Source of the DNA: Sphingobacterium tabacisoli
GTDB lineage: Bacteria > Bacteroidota > Bacteroidia > Sphingobacteriales > Sphingobacteriaceae
DNA length: 64,000 nt
Assembly: GCF_017908035.1 (NCBI RefSeq)
Contig: NZ_JAEQMU010000001.1
Span: forward strand, 2,108,001-2,172,000
Reading direction: 5' to 3'
In this document: in pieces, positions 1 through 9,698 of the stretch
How positions within the stretch are numbered: position 1 is the stretch's first letter
Layout of the letters: every line of letters begins with the position of its first letter
Made by a program: the position numbers and the translations under genes
Notes under the pieces: generated by a model
The model's database searches: none
What the model was told of the DNA's origin: nothing
What the model saw: only the letters and a program-made list of their open reading frames with translations

Positions 1-146
1 ATGCCTATGATATCTTATTTAACTTCACAATGAAGTATGAATGGTTAGCACGGGAACTACGCACACAGATTCATTTCGATTTAGAAAAAAATAAAACCCC
101 TGCATTATCCAGCAGAGGTCAAAAAATCTTAAAAAAAATAAGGTAA
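1..146 (+). CDS. 3' end of an unidentified gene (partial, 5' end outside window)
   Basis: An open frame enters the window at base 3 and runs 47 codons to a TAA at 144-146. The tail is basic (many K and R) and ends K-I-L-K-K-I-R, so it looks like a real C-terminus and not random frame. It converges on the outer membrane protein gene, whose stop lies only four bases further on, and tight convergent packing is usual elsewhere in this window. The fragment is too short for me to name a family. Upstream sequence is required for any functional call. Confidence 0.55.
   Translation, partial: AYDILFNFTMKYEWLARELRTQIHFDLEKNKTPALSSRGQKILKKIR
83..118 (-). terminator. Rho-independent terminator after the outer membrane protein gene
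   Basis: Read on the minus strand, a 7-bp stem (CCTCTGC / GCAGGGG, with one U-G pair) and an 8-nt loop are followed by TTTTATTTTTTT. On the plus strand the wobble becomes a C-A mismatch, so the signal favours minus-strand transcripts. It lies inside the 3' end of the convergent partial gene. Confidence 0.65.
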
Positions 147-150
147 TCCC

Positions 151-936
151 TTAAAAGGAATATCTAGCTCCTAACGAATACATCGTATACATATCATTCT
201 TAGTGCCTATCCTTCTAAATTGCTCATCGTATGGCATATAACCATCTAACAAGTCATTATTAGCAAAATTAAACTGCGCATTGACCAAGGCACTCCAATA
301 ACTACCTGTTTTGGAATAGCGTCTATTGATAGGAACAGCTAGGCCAACATTGGCAGTGGGCATCGTGTAAGAATTAATTTTCTTTTTAAAAATGGGCACC
401 CCGTTTTCGTCATAATGGTCTATTGGCCCATAGTTTCCTGGTGGGACAGTTCCCTTATAGTCAGCTTCATAATAATTGTCATCCCGAAATACATTGTCCT
501 TATAATTATTCATGATTCCGAGCATACCTACCCCCACATAAAATGAGTTTTTCAACACATCTAATGCCGAATGCTGAAAACCTCCCGAAGAGAAGAACTC
601 AAAGGGATGAAATGTTAACATGAGACCTCCAGCCATATAGTTATTCTTTGTTTCACGGAAATCCACAAGTGAAGACATGGCTTCCAGTGAACCGAACTGT
701 CCTTCCACCCCAACATAGAAGCCTCTTTTTACCTGATAGTCACCTTTCAAAAAGAAAGCCTTTCCCATCGTTCCTGCCTTATCAATATCACCATATAAAT
801 GAGTCAGCCCCACTCCAGCAGCAACATGATAGCGCTTCGTTTCATTCTGTATTCCATATGGTGTGGGACAACCTTCTTGCGCTTTAACAGCTGAAACTCC
901 TAAAATAAAAATTGCGGCGAGTGTAGTTCTAAGCAT
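151..936 (-). CDS. secreted outer-membrane beta-barrel-like protein, unknown function
   Basis: A protein of 261 residues with a Sec signal peptide (about residues 1-19, cleaved after A-V-K-A before Q-E-G). The mature part is rich in alternating aromatic and polar stretches (V-G-V-G-L-T-H-L-Y-G-D, F-Y-V-G-V-E-G-Q-F-G) and ends L-G-A-R-Y-S-F with a terminal phenylalanine, as expected of a small outer membrane beta-barrel. It starts 20 bases after the ruvB stop on the same strand, so it is probably the last gene of the glycosyltransferase-ruvB transcript. I do not recognise a specific family. The beta-barrel call is inferred from composition and C-terminus. Confidence 0.7.
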   Translation of the reverse strand: MLRTTLAAIFILGVSAVKAQEGCPTPYGIQNETKRYHVAAGVGLTHLYGDIDKAGTMGKAFFLKGDYQVKRGFYVGVEGQFGSLEAMSSLVDFRETKNNYMAGGLMLTFHPFEFFSSGGFQHSALDVLKNSFYVGVGMLGIMNNYKDNVFRDDNYYEADYKGTVPPGNYGPIDHYDENGVPIFKKKINSYTMPTANVGLAVPINRRYSKTGSYWSALVNAQFNFANNDLLDGYMPYDEQFRRIGTKNDMYTMYSLGARYSF

Positions 937-955
937 ATATTAATCCTATTTAACA

Positions 956-1978
956 CTAAAATAAGGTATTTCCTTTATTAAAATGATTTTTACCCAAATG
1001 TTTATAAGCACTTTCTGTACATTCCCTTCCACGAGACGTCCGCATGATATACCCTTCCTGTATTAAAAATGGTTCATACACCTCTTCTATCGTCCCCTCA
1101 TCTTCTCCTACAGCGGTAGCGATAGTTTTCAACCCCACAGGCCCGCCCTTAAACTTATCTATGATCGTTGATAGTATCCGATTATCCATTTCATCCAACC
1201 CATGTTCATCCACATTAAGTGCATTTAGCGCATACTGTGCGATTGCCTTATCGATACTACCGTTTCCTTTAATCTGCGCAAAATCTCTCGTCCGACGCAG
1301 TAATGCATTCGCAATACGTGGCGTACCGCGGCTCCGTCTTGCTATTTCATAAGCTCCTTCTTCACTGATTGCAGCATCTAGTATACCAGCAGAACGCTGT
1401 ACGATAGTCGTCAGGAGCTTAGCATCGTAATATTGTAGGCGGGAGTTGATTCCAAACCGCGCACGTAAGGGGGCTGTCAATAAACCAGAGCGCGTAGTTG
1501 CTCCTACCAGCGTAAATGGATTTAATGATATCTGTACGGACCGTGCATTCGGGCCAGTCTCCAACATGATATCTATTTTAAAATCTTCCATAGCCGAGTA
1601 GAGATATTCTTCTACTACAGGTGATAGGCGATGTATCTCATCGATAAACAAAATATCGCCTTCATCCAGATTGGTCAAAAGTCCAGCCAAATCTCCCGGT
1701 TTATCTAAAACCGGACCAGAAGTAATCTTGATTCCTACCCCCATTTCATTGGCAATGATATGAGAAAGTGTAGTCTTTCCTAAGCCTGGAGGGCCATGTA
1801 ATAATACATGATCCAATGCCTCCCCCCTCAATTTGGCAGCCTGAACGAATATCGATAAGTTTTCTAGAATCTTAGCCTGTCCTGTAAAGTCATCAAATGC
1901 CTGCGGACGCAAGACCCGCTCCATGTCCTTATCGGTAGGATTCATCTTTTCAGGATTCGGATCTAGATTCTCGTTCAT
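956..1978 (-). CDS. ruvB: Holliday junction branch migration helicase RuvB
   Basis: The AAA+ motor of the RuvABC complex, which drives branch migration at Holliday junctions in the cytoplasm. The protein is 340 residues, the usual RuvB length. Visible are Walker A G-P-P-G-L-G-K-T (62-69), Walker B F-I-D-E-I-H (about 111-116), the sensor motif G-A-T-T-R-S-G (159-165) followed by L-R-A-R-F-G with the arginine finger region, and a C-terminal winged-helix segment ending near the R-T-S-R-G-R-E block. The ATG overlaps the stop of the upstream glycosyltransferase by one base (TAATG), implying translational coupling. ruvA and ruvC are not in the window. Confidence 0.97.
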   Translation of the reverse strand: MNENLDPNPEKMNPTDKDMERVLRPQAFDDFTGQAKILENLSIFVQAAKLRGEALDHVLLHGPPGLGKTTLSHIIANEMGVGIKITSGPVLDKPGDLAGLLTNLDEGDILFIDEIHRLSPVVEEYLYSAMEDFKIDIMLETGPNARSVQISLNPFTLVGATTRSGLLTAPLRARFGINSRLQYYDAKLLTTIVQRSAGILDAAISEEGAYEIARRSRGTPRIANALLRRTRDFAQIKGNGSIDKAIAQYALNALNVDEHGLDEMDNRILSTIIDKFKGGPVGLKTIATAVGEDEGTIEEVYEPFLIQEGYIMRTSRGRECTESAYKHLGKNHFNKGNTLF

Positions 1979-2703
1979 TATTTATAAGGTTTAAAAAGAC
2001 TTTCCAACTTCAATTGAATAACACCAAAAAAAGCTTCACGAAAAATCTTGGTGCTCATTTTCGACACACCTAGTGTTCTATCTGTAAATATAATAGGTAC
2101 TTCTACCACATTAAAACCATATTGAATGGCTTTAAATTTCATTTCTATCTGGAATGCATAGCCTACAAACTTAATCTTATCCAAATCTATTTTTTCAAGT
2201 ACCTTACGATTAAAGCAGACAAATCCTGCTGTCGCATCCTGAATATTGATCCGCGTTATCAAGCGCACATATACCGAAGCGAAATAAGACATAAGCACTC
2301 TACTCATTGGCCAGTTTACAACATTTACGCCACGGACATAGCGAGACCCAATAACCATATCTGCTCCTGACAATGCCGCTTCTCGTAGCCTAATCAAATC
2401 CTCTGGATTGTGACTAAAATCAGCGTCCATTTCAAAAACATAGGTATAACTACGCGCCAAAGACCATCTAAAGCCATGTATATAGGCTGTACCCAATCCT
2501 AATTTCCCACGACGCTCTTCAATAAAAAGCCTTCCAGGAAACTCTACCATCAAAGCCTTTACTACATCAGCTGTGCCGTCAGGAGAGCCGTCGTCAACTA
2601 CTAGAACATGGAAATTCACTGCAAGAGAAAATACCTTCCTGATGATATTCTCAATATTCTCAATTTCATTGTAAGTAGGAATTATTACGATACTATCAGC
2701 CAC
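1978..2703 (-). CDS. polyprenol monophosphomannose synthase-like glycosyltransferase (GT2)
   Basis: A family 2 glycosyltransferase of 241 residues resembling dolichol/polyprenol phosphate mannose synthases, which move mannose from GDP-mannose to a lipid phosphate at the inner membrane face. The N-terminal motif P-T-Y-N-E-I-E-N-I (9-17), the nucleotide-binding D-D-G-S-P-D-G-T (37-44), the DXD motif in M-D-A-D-F-S-H-N-P (92-100) and G-S-R-Y-V-R-G are all present. There is no C-terminal membrane domain, as in the single-domain DPM1 type. It is the first gene of a run with ruvB and the outer membrane protein. The sugar specificity is inferred from family resemblance. Confidence 0.85.
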   Translation of the reverse strand: MADSIVIIPTYNEIENIENIIRKVFSLAVNFHVLVVDDGSPDGTADVVKALMVEFPGRLFIEERRGKLGLGTAYIHGFRWSLARSYTYVFEMDADFSHNPEDLIRLREAALSGADMVIGSRYVRGVNVVNWPMSRVLMSYFASVYVRLITRINIQDATAGFVCFNRKVLEKIDLDKIKFVGYAFQIEMKFKAIQYGFNVVEVPIIFTDRTLGVSKMSTKIFREAFFGVIQLKLESLFKPYK

Positions 2704-2725
2704 TATATGATAAAAGTATAAGCCA

Positions 2726-2733
2726 CAAAAATA
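2726..2733 (-). promoter_or_regulatory. candidate -7 element for the glycosyltransferase-ruvB transcript
   Basis: The minus strand reads TATTTTTG, matching the Bacteroidota -7 consensus TAnnTTTG, and would give a leader of about 16 nt before the start at 2703. No TTTG is found at the expected 19-bp spacing, so this is weaker than the perfect promoters in the window. Confidence 0.35.
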
Positions 2734-2767
2734 ACAAATTTAACTTCAAATTGCGATTGAATAAACG

Positions 2768-4300
2768 CTAATTGACACCATGCATTAGCTTTTTGATATA
2801 TGGAGACAATACAATCAGTATCGCCCCAGCAATTAACGAATATAATCCCAACTGCTTATAACCTTCTGTATACGTAATCAATTTATCCATGAGCGAATCG
2901 CCTTCTCTAGCTTCTGCCATATTTGCTCCTATTAGTCCAGCCACATACTGTCCGTATGCACTAGCCAAAAACCACATCCCCATCATAATCCCTTGCAGTC
3001 TTGCTGGAGATAATTTGGTCATAATAGACAGGCCTATTGGCGACAGACATAATTCGCCTACAGTAATCACTAATAATGCTATGGTAAAGATATCCAACGA
3101 AGTAATCCCTTCTATCGCGAAAAAACGCGTAGCATAAAGAACATAAAAGCCCAAACCTAAGAAGACAAACCCCAATCCAAATTTAATAATGGTATTCGGT
3201 TCTAATTTCCGCTTAGACAACCAAATCCACAGTAGTCCAAATAACGGCGCTAAAAGAATAATAAAGAACGCTCCTCCTGAATTATTAACACCGTTCGGAT
3301 CTAAATGGAATGCTCCTCCCAATACAGAATCATTTAGATTTTTAGCAGCAAATATACTTAAGGAACCTCCACTCTGTTCGTAGATTCCCCAAAACACAAT
3401 AGAAAACAAGATAAAGATAAGCGCAGCAATCAACTTATGTCTTTCCTCTTTTCCAACTTTGCTCATTTCATAAAACAGATATATCAAAGTTAATGGCCCA
3501 ATTATATACATAAAGTAATCTGTATACTCCGTTTTAGAGACCATCACTTGAATCAAAGGCACAAGAAGCAATGTACCGATATAGACGGCATACTCGGCCG
3601 CTTTCGGGAGCGCTTTTGTTTTTACGATAGCATCAGGATGTCCCGGTTTCAATCCAATTGGTCCAAGCTGTCGTTGCGTAAAGTGGAAATTAATCAAACT
3701 GATCAGCATTCCGATAGCGGCAAGCCCAAACGCCACATTCCAACGATGTGCTTCATCAATTACCGAACTCAACATATATCCTTTTCCAATAGCCACGCAG
3801 ATATATCCTCCCAAAAAAGCACCTAAGTTAATACCAGCATAGAATAGAGAAAAACCGGCATCTCTCCGAGGATCACCTTCGCGGTACAATTCGCCCACCA
3901 TAGTCGAAATATTAGGTTTAAAGAAACCTGTACCGATTATAATAAATGCTAAACCAAAAAAGAAAAACTCATGGGTATCAATAGCCAACAGTACACTACC
4001 TACGATCATCAGTAAGCCACCCCAGAATAAAGATTTCCGAAAACCCAGAATCTTATCAGCGAACAATCCTCCAATAAAAGTAAAGGCATATACAAAGGCT
4101 TGCGTTGCCCCATACTGCAGATTAGCTTCTTTCTCTCCAAAATTGAGTTGAGTAATCATAAAGAAAACCAACATTCCCCGCATTCCATAAAAGCAAAAAC
4201 GCTCCCACATCTCGGAAAAAAACAAACTCCATATCTGTTTTGGGTATTTCCCTTCAAAACTCTGAACTTCTTCCAGTGATTTTTGTGCCTCTGTTGACAT
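2768..4300 (-). CDS. POT/PTR family proton-coupled peptide transporter (copy 1)
   Basis: An inner-membrane major facilitator of 510 residues that imports di- and tripeptides with protons. Family signatures are clear: E-M-W-E-R-F-C-F-Y-G-M-R at 30-41 (the ExxERFxYYG motif of helix 1), G-T-G-F-F-K-P-N (123-130) and F-Y-A-G-I-N-L-G (153-160, PTR signature). It ends in K-K-L-M-H-G-V-N; the three neighbouring paralogues share the M-H-G ending. It is the most distant of the three tandem copies, with a different N-terminus. A terminator sits between it and copy 2, so it probably has its own promoter, though I see no good one in the 53-bp gap. Confidence 0.93.
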   Translation of the reverse strand: MSTEAQKSLEEVQSFEGKYPKQIWSLFFSEMWERFCFYGMRGMLVFFMITQLNFGEKEANLQYGATQAFVYAFTFIGGLFADKILGFRKSLFWGGLLMIVGSVLLAIDTHEFFFFGLAFIIIGTGFFKPNISTMVGELYREGDPRRDAGFSLFYAGINLGAFLGGYICVAIGKGYMLSSVIDEAHRWNVAFGLAAIGMLISLINFHFTQRQLGPIGLKPGHPDAIVKTKALPKAAEYAVYIGTLLLVPLIQVMVSKTEYTDYFMYIIGPLTLIYLFYEMSKVGKEERHKLIAALIFILFSIVFWGIYEQSGGSLSIFAAKNLNDSVLGGAFHLDPNGVNNSGGAFFIILLAPLFGLLWIWLSKRKLEPNTIIKFGLGFVFLGLGFYVLYATRFFAIEGITSLDIFTIALLVITVGELCLSPIGLSIMTKLSPARLQGIMMGMWFLASAYGQYVAGLIGANMAEAREGDSLMDKLITYTEGYKQLGLYSLIAGAILIVLSPYIKKLMHGVN

Positions 4301-4320
4301 AATCTAATATAACTAATTGT

Positions 4321-4348
4321 AAAAATGCCTTCCGGCAGGAAGGCATTT
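4321..4348 (-). terminator. terminator after POT transporter copy 2
   Basis: An 11-bp perfect stem (AAATGCCTTCC / GGAAGGCATTT) with a 4-nt loop, followed on the minus strand by a T run. It sits directly downstream of copy 2 and before copy 1, separating the two transcripts. Confidence 0.85.
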
Positions 4349-4353
4349 CATTT

Positions 4354-6147
4354 TTATTTAACTCCGTGCATTAATCTTTTCAAAACAGGATGTAATAACA
4401 TCACAAGTATACCTGCCACGACTGGTACTATAGTAAAGATGAGGAAGAACGTACTCAACGAGTATTCCTTTGTAATATTTTCAATTTCTCCACCTAATAT
4501 CGCTGCTAGCTTATTACCTATCGCAATCGCCAGATACCACATACCAAACATAAAGGCAATCATTCGAGCAGGAACCAATTTAGATACGTAAGATAGGCCC
4601 ACTGGAGATAAACACAATTCTCCCAGTGTATGAAACAAGTAAGCTAAAACCAACCAAATCATAGATACTTTGACACCTTCCTGAATACCATGCGCCCCGA
4701 AAGCCAATAAACCGAAACCTATAGCCATAACGATTAACCCCATTCCATATTTAACCGCGGCTGGTGGGTTAAACTTTGAGTCCCATATTTTCGAAATAGA
4801 GCTGGCAAATGTAATAATAAAGAAGGAGTTCATGATAGAGAACCAAGACACCGTAATTTCTGACGCCTCTGCGGTAAACTCACGGTACAACATCCAAATA
4901 GCGATTCCCCAGATTCCGGCAAAACACACTGCCTGTACAATATTAGAAAGAGGAGCCTTACCATAAGTCTGTTTTGTCAATTTCGCTACCACATAAGTAA
5001 TCAACGCGAGAGGAACAATAGTCAATAACATATTAACGATATTAAAAATCGTCAACGAGTTACCTTCTAGCGTTCGATCCACATTATCGCGGGCAAATAT
5101 GACCAACGATGACGCGCCCTGCTCAAACGACATCCAAAAGAAAATGACAAAAAAAGCAAATATAATTACAGCAATCATTCGCTGTCTTACGACCTTCGTA
5201 TAACGAGTCAACCGTGATATCACCACAAAGAAAAACAAAACCAAGGCGGCAATAATTGCAACATTCTGCCCTGCAACCGCTCCCAACTGCAAACCAGATA
5301 AAATATCTAATCCCGCAATTTTAGATAGCGGGTCATTGAACGCATAAGCCAAACCCAACACTGTCATCGCTACAATTAAAATTGTATCTAATGCAGTAAA
5401 CGGATTAGGTTTATCATCAGGATCTAGAGAAGTAGCCGCTGTCTGTTTAGCAGATTCCTTTTGCTCGGCCGAAGGCGGATCTCCAACTTTACCAAATATA
5501 GGTTTCGCGAACCAGAACTGTAAAGTACCCAAAAACATAAAAATACCCGCTAAGCCAAATCCCCAGTGCCAACCAACTTTTTCTGCTAGATAACCACAAA
5601 GCATCATACCGAAAAATGCTCCAGCATTGACCCCCATATAGAAAATAGTATAAGCACCGTCTTTCTTCTGTGGGAATTTCTTGTACATTTCGGAAAGTAT
5701 AGAAGTCATATTAGGTTTAAAAAAACCAGTACCAATCACTAAAGCTCCCAAACCGAGATAAAGAAAAAGCGGCGTATCAAAAGCCATAAACAAATGGCCC
5801 AGCGTCATAATAGCGGCTCCAATCACTACAGCAAACCTATATCCTAGGAATTTATCTGCCAATATACCTCCAAAAATCGGTGTAATGTACAATAACATAG
5901 CGTAAGTACCGTACAATGCCCCCGCTTGCACAGGATCCCATCCCCATCCAGAGAAAGGGCTACCTGATATAATAGCTGTTGTCAGAAAGTTAATCAACAA
6001 AACACGCATTCCATAGAAGGAGAAACGTTCCCACATCTCTGTAAAAAACAAAACAAACAATCCTGATGGATGCCCCAACACTAGACTACCGTCTATCCCC
6101 TGCTTCTCTAATTCTTCCGAAAAAGAAGCGTCCGAAACTTGACTCAT
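4354..6147 (-). CDS. POT/PTR family peptide transporter (copy 2)
   Basis: A proton-coupled oligopeptide transporter of 597 residues, longer than its neighbours. It carries G-H-P-S-G-L-F-V-L-F-F-T-E-M-W-E-R-F around residues 25-42 and the PTR signature F-Y-M-G-V-N-A-G (168-175). The extra length is mainly a hydrophilic loop (about residues 215-250, rich in Q, K, D and P) plus added membrane segments in the middle. It shares the G-H-P-x-G-L-F-V-L-F-F block with copy 3, so copies 2 and 3 are the closer pair. A -7-like box lies upstream at 6183-6190 and a strong terminator lies downstream. Confidence 0.93.
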   Translation of the reverse strand: MSQVSDASFSEELEKQGIDGSLVLGHPSGLFVLFFTEMWERFSFYGMRVLLINFLTTAIISGSPFSGWGWDPVQAGALYGTYAMLLYITPIFGGILADKFLGYRFAVVIGAAIMTLGHLFMAFDTPLFLYLGLGALVIGTGFFKPNMTSILSEMYKKFPQKKDGAYTIFYMGVNAGAFFGMMLCGYLAEKVGWHWGFGLAGIFMFLGTLQFWFAKPIFGKVGDPPSAEQKESAKQTAATSLDPDDKPNPFTALDTILIVAMTVLGLAYAFNDPLSKIAGLDILSGLQLGAVAGQNVAIIAALVLFFFVVISRLTRYTKVVRQRMIAVIIFAFFVIFFWMSFEQGASSLVIFARDNVDRTLEGNSLTIFNIVNMLLTIVPLALITYVVAKLTKQTYGKAPLSNIVQAVCFAGIWGIAIWMLYREFTAEASEITVSWFSIMNSFFIITFASSISKIWDSKFNPPAAVKYGMGLIVMAIGFGLLAFGAHGIQEGVKVSMIWLVLAYLFHTLGELCLSPVGLSYVSKLVPARMIAFMFGMWYLAIAIGNKLAAILGGEIENITKEYSLSTFFLIFTIVPVVAGILVMLLHPVLKRLMHGVK

Positions 6148-6182
6148 ACGTTATAAAATTTTTTATTTAAATTAAAAACTAT

Positions 6183-6190
6183 CAAAAATA
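6183..6190 (-). promoter_or_regulatory. candidate -7 element for POT copy 2
   Basis: The minus strand reads TATTTTTG, matching TAnnTTTG, about 36 bases before the start codon. No consensus -33 element is at the right distance, so this is tentative. Confidence 0.35.
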
Positions 6191-6217
6191 CAATTTCACG
6201 CCTAATAATACGTAACT

Positions 6218-6262
6218 AAAAAGCAAAAGGTTCAGAATAACTATTCACTGAACCTTTTGCTT
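6218..6262 (-). terminator. terminator after POT transporter copy 3
   Basis: A perfect stem of 14-15 bp (AGCAAAAGGTTCAG pairing with CTGAACCTTTTGCT) with a 12-nt loop, followed on the minus strand by TTTTT. It lies 14 bases past the stop of copy 3. Confidence 0.88.
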
Positions 6263-6275
6263 CTACAACATATCA

Positions 6276-7841
6276 TTATTTTATTCCATGCATTTTCTTT
6301 TTCAGCATCGGATTTAACAATAATAAAATCAATGCCACGACAATTGGAAGTGCCGCAATAATCAAAAAGAAAACGGACATAGAGTATTCTTGCGATATCT
6401 TATCAATCATTCCCCCCATCGAAGCGCCAATTTTGTTGGCAATCGCGGAAGCAAGAAACCAAAATCCAAAAATTAATCCCAATAATTTTTTAGGCGACAA
6501 TTTACTCACGTACGATAGCCCTACAGGAGATAGACATAATTCACCCATAGTATGGAAAAAGTATGCTAAAACCAACCAGACCATACTCACTGCGGCAGTC
6601 TCAGCTCCCTTTGGTATTGAACTACTACCATAAGCTAGCACAATAAAACCAATTCCAACCAACAATAATCCCAAAGCGAACTTCACTGGACCAGATGGGT
6701 TCCAGATCTTCTCCCACAACTTACTGAATAAAGAAGCAAAAGTTACGATAAAAAATGCATTCAAAATCTGAAACCAAGCAACAGTCACTTCCGTATCGAT
6801 AGCGGTAAACTCACGATACACTTTCCATATTCCTAAAATTGCGATTGAAGCAAATGAAATAAGTGTGAAAATAATAGTCAGCGGATATTTATCGAATATT
6901 TTTGCGGATAGTTTGAATAAAACAAAAGTAACAGCAGCAATCGGTATGATCGTTAAAAGTGCATCCAGCCATTTAAATGTGATAGCTTGTGTACCTTCTA
7001 GTATCCGTTGGGTATAGTTTTTAGCAAAGATGGTCATAGAACCTCCTGCTTGCTCAAATGCTAAAAAGAAGAATATACTTGCAATCATCAATACGGCAAC
7101 CACAATCAGACGGTCACGAACTACATGCTTAGGAGTTTCTTCTTCTTCTGTGCTTTTCACTTCCTCCTTCTTAGGTTGTTCTCCTACAATACCAAATACA
7201 CGTTGTGCTACAAAAAACTGTAACATTCCGAAGAACATAAAGATACCGGCCAACCCGAAGCCATAGTGCCAACCAATTTTCTCACCAAGATAACCACATA
7301 ACAAAGAACCTAAAAACGAACCGGCATTTATTCCCATGTAGAAAATGGTATAACCAGCGTCTTTCTTCGCGCTCGTATTTGGGTAAAGCTGACCAACCAT
7401 TGACGAAATGTTTGGTTTGAACATACCATTACCAAGAATCATCAACCCCAGACCTAAAAAGAAAAAGTTCTTCTCAAATCCTTCTAATGCCATAGATGCA
7501 TGCCCCAAAGTCATTAATAAGGCACCAATAAGGATAGCCTTCCGCTGTCCAGTAAGCTTATCGGCGATGTATCCTCCTATGATTGGAGTAGCATAAACGA
7601 GCATGGTATACCAACCATACAGACTCATCGCACTTTCGTTGGTCCATCCCCATCCCCCTTTAGCTATCTCTGTAATCAAAAATGTAGTTAACAGCGCCCG
7701 CATACCGTAGTAGCTGAAGCGTTCCCACATTTCTGTAAAGAACAACACAAATAGTCCCGCGGGATGCCCCATGACCATTTTATTATCCATACCACTACTG
7801 GTCAAATGATTAGCAAGCACATTGTCTTTCTGTTCAATCAT
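6276..7841 (-). CDS. POT/PTR family peptide transporter (copy 3)
   Basis: A di/tripeptide:proton symporter of 521 residues. Signatures are G-H-P-A-G-L-F-V-L-F-F-T-E-M-W-E-R-F (25-42), Y-Y-G-M-R just after, the PTR signature F-Y-M-G-I-N-A-G, and a charged cytoplasmic loop of K and E residues near the middle. It is the first of three tandem paralogues on the minus strand. Its own terminator separates it from copy 2, so the three are probably regulated separately. Substrate differences between copies cannot be read from the sequence. Confidence 0.93.
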   Translation of the reverse strand: MIEQKDNVLANHLTSSGMDNKMVMGHPAGLFVLFFTEMWERFSYYGMRALLTTFLITEIAKGGWGWTNESAMSLYGWYTMLVYATPIIGGYIADKLTGQRKAILIGALLMTLGHASMALEGFEKNFFFLGLGLMILGNGMFKPNISSMVGQLYPNTSAKKDAGYTIFYMGINAGSFLGSLLCGYLGEKIGWHYGFGLAGIFMFFGMLQFFVAQRVFGIVGEQPKKEEVKSTEEEETPKHVVRDRLIVVAVLMIASIFFFLAFEQAGGSMTIFAKNYTQRILEGTQAITFKWLDALLTIIPIAAVTFVLFKLSAKIFDKYPLTIIFTLISFASIAILGIWKVYREFTAIDTEVTVAWFQILNAFFIVTFASLFSKLWEKIWNPSGPVKFALGLLLVGIGFIVLAYGSSSIPKGAETAAVSMVWLVLAYFFHTMGELCLSPVGLSYVSKLSPKKLLGLIFGFWFLASAIANKIGASMGGMIDKISQEYSMSVFFLIIAALPIVVALILLLLNPMLKKKMHGIK

Positions 7842-7940
7842 AATCTTAGATCAATATCAATATTTTAGTTATAATAAGTAACAAAGAAAACATAATTTCT
7901 TAATAAAGCGACATACCCCAATAAAATAGTTACATTTCTA

Positions 7941-8816
7941 CTACAGACCACTCTTTAGTTTTTTACTCGGTTTCAGTGGATCGATATACTTTCCCTCATC
8001 TCCAGAAACTGGATTTTGAAGTTGAATATTTTCCTTAAAAACCAACTTACCACGCTCTATTACATAAGCATCGTGTGACAGATCAGGTCCATAATATTTA
8101 AAATTCCCTTCCATACTTGGATCGGCTGCTACGATATGATCAAATTCTATCCTCGCTTCTGCTCCATTATATTTTAAATACATAGCAGCCTGTCTTGTAA
8201 AAGAAAAGATTTTTCGCGCCAATTTTGGGTCATCAGAAAAAACATGTGCACCAAAAGACACATCGCCGTTTGGAGCAAAATTCAGGATGTCTATTACCTT
8301 CTTTGTATAATCTGGGTGATGTCCTTTCCAACCTAAAACAATGTATTGGTTTTTAGCTAAAGGTACAATATCAAAATATTGTGCCCCATACCAATCTTTG
8401 TTAGACACGACAGTCAGGTCCGGAGAGTCAATTTGAAAGGTTTTATCAAGCAAAGGTGTCAGCTTGATAGTACCTGATTTATGCTGTATGGTACCATAAT
8501 ACAGGTAGGAGCCATCCTGTAAAGGCAAGTTCCAGCTTATAATTCGAAACGATTTATCTGGAGCACTCAGAATGGAAACCATCTTTAGCTTTTCAAAAGC
8601 AAAATAAAAAGAATTTGGTTCCTTTAGGGCAGAAACCAAAGTCTTCACAAAAGTAAAATTGCTTTCTATACGCTCTGTTTCTGCAATCTCTCCAAACATC
8701 CGGGAGCCAAGATTCAATAAACTATCTTGCCAAACAGTCATTTTAGAGTTATTCTGTCCATAACCAGATGAACAAATCATCAACAGACTAAACAATAAAA
8801 AGCAATTCCGAAGCAT
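7941..8816 (-). CDS. secreted protein of unknown function
   Basis: A protein of 291 residues with a Sec signal peptide (about 1-20, cleaved near S-S-G-Y-G-Q). The mature part has no transmembrane segment and no motif I recognise. W-N-L-P-L-Q-D-G-S-Y-L-Y-Y-G and V-L-G-W-K-G-H-H-P-D-Y suggest a beta-rich fold. It begins three bases after the stop of the Tat-exported isomerase gene, so the two are almost certainly cotranscribed and may act together in the periplasm. No function is assigned. Confidence 0.7.
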   Translation of the reverse strand: MLRNCFLLFSLLMICSSGYGQNNSKMTVWQDSLLNLGSRMFGEIAETERIESNFTFVKTLVSALKEPNSFYFAFEKLKMVSILSAPDKSFRIISWNLPLQDGSYLYYGTIQHKSGTIKLTPLLDKTFQIDSPDLTVVSNKDWYGAQYFDIVPLAKNQYIVLGWKGHHPDYTKKVIDILNFAPNGDVSFGAHVFSDDPKLARKIFSFTRQAAMYLKYNGAEARIEFDHIVAADPSMEGNFKYYGPDLSHDAYVIERGKLVFKENIQLQNPVSGDEGKYIDPLKPSKKLKSGL

Positions 8817-8819
8817 AGC

Positions 8820-9698
8820 TTATTGAAAACGTTCTAACAAAGCCTTGGTCGCTAAAATACCATCAATCTCGCTAAGTTCTTTTCCTTCATACTCAATCCC
8901 CACATAACCTTTATAACCTGCCTTTTTAACAATCTCCATCATTCTCGCATAATCAATTACCGCTTCATTTCCTTTATCATCGAAAACATTGGATTTAGCA
9001 CTCACCCCCTTTGCATAAGGCATCAAATCAATTACTCCTTGATAACGGTCATACTCATAGAAATTTCCAAAATCAGGTAAGGAACCACAGTTCTTCTTGC
9101 CCACCGTCTTCAATACATCAGCCAACCAGTCGCCTAGCGAAGAAGTTCCGCCATGATTTTCTACAACAACATTGATTTTAGCCTTTTTACCGTATTCCGC
9201 TAGTGTGGATAAACTCTCGACCATGCGATCTTTCATTTCCTCTTTAGACCCTTTACCTGCAGCATTGACACGTATTGATTTACAACCTAAGAAATGTGCG
9301 GCATCAATCCACTTGTAATGATTTTCGACAGCTTGCTTACGCTTACTTTCATCTGCACCGGCCAACTCACCTTCACCATCCACCATGATCAAAACATTCG
9401 TCACACCGTTACTTTTAGCTCTATCGTTAAGGTCTTTCAAATACGTCATATCCTTAGCTTTATCTTTAAAAAACTGATTGACATACTCCACTCCATATAT
9501 ACCAAACTTCTTAGCTGCAAATTCAGGAAAATCAATATTCTTAAGTTCTCCCTTATTAATCGTGCGATGTAAAGACCATTCCGCAAGAGAAATATCAAAC
9601 CATTTCTTCTTACCTGCAAAAACATCCAAATTCGGTGCCATAGCTAGTCCTGCTGTAGCTAGGCCCAAAGTTCTAATAAAATCTCTTCTTGAATTCAT
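8820..9698 (-). CDS. Tat-exported sugar phosphate isomerase/epimerase-like TIM barrel
   Basis: A protein of 292 residues with an N-terminal twin-arginine signal (S-R-R-D-F-I-R-T-L-G at 3-12, then a short hydrophobic stretch and A-G-K-K), followed by a xylose isomerase-like TIM barrel. Likely metal and catalytic stretches include V-V-E-N-H-G-G (central glutamate and histidine), S-L-P-D-F-G-N-F and Y-V-G-I-E-Y-E-G near the C-terminus. Family members isomerise or epimerise sugars or keto-sugars, and several secreted Bacteroidota members sit in glycan-processing loci. Here the only close partner is the secreted unknown downstream. The exact substrate is not predictable. Confidence 0.8.
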   Translation of the reverse strand: MNSRRDFIRTLGLATAGLAMAPNLDVFAGKKKWFDISLAEWSLHRTINKGELKNIDFPEFAAKKFGIYGVEYVNQFFKDKAKDMTYLKDLNDRAKSNGVTNVLIMVDGEGELAGADESKRKQAVENHYKWIDAAHFLGCKSIRVNAAGKGSKEEMKDRMVESLSTLAEYGKKAKINVVVENHGGTSSLGDWLADVLKTVGKKNCGSLPDFGNFYEYDRYQGVIDLMPYAKGVSAKSNVFDDKGNEAVIDYARMMEIVKKAGYKGYVGIEYEGKELSEIDGILATKALLERFQ

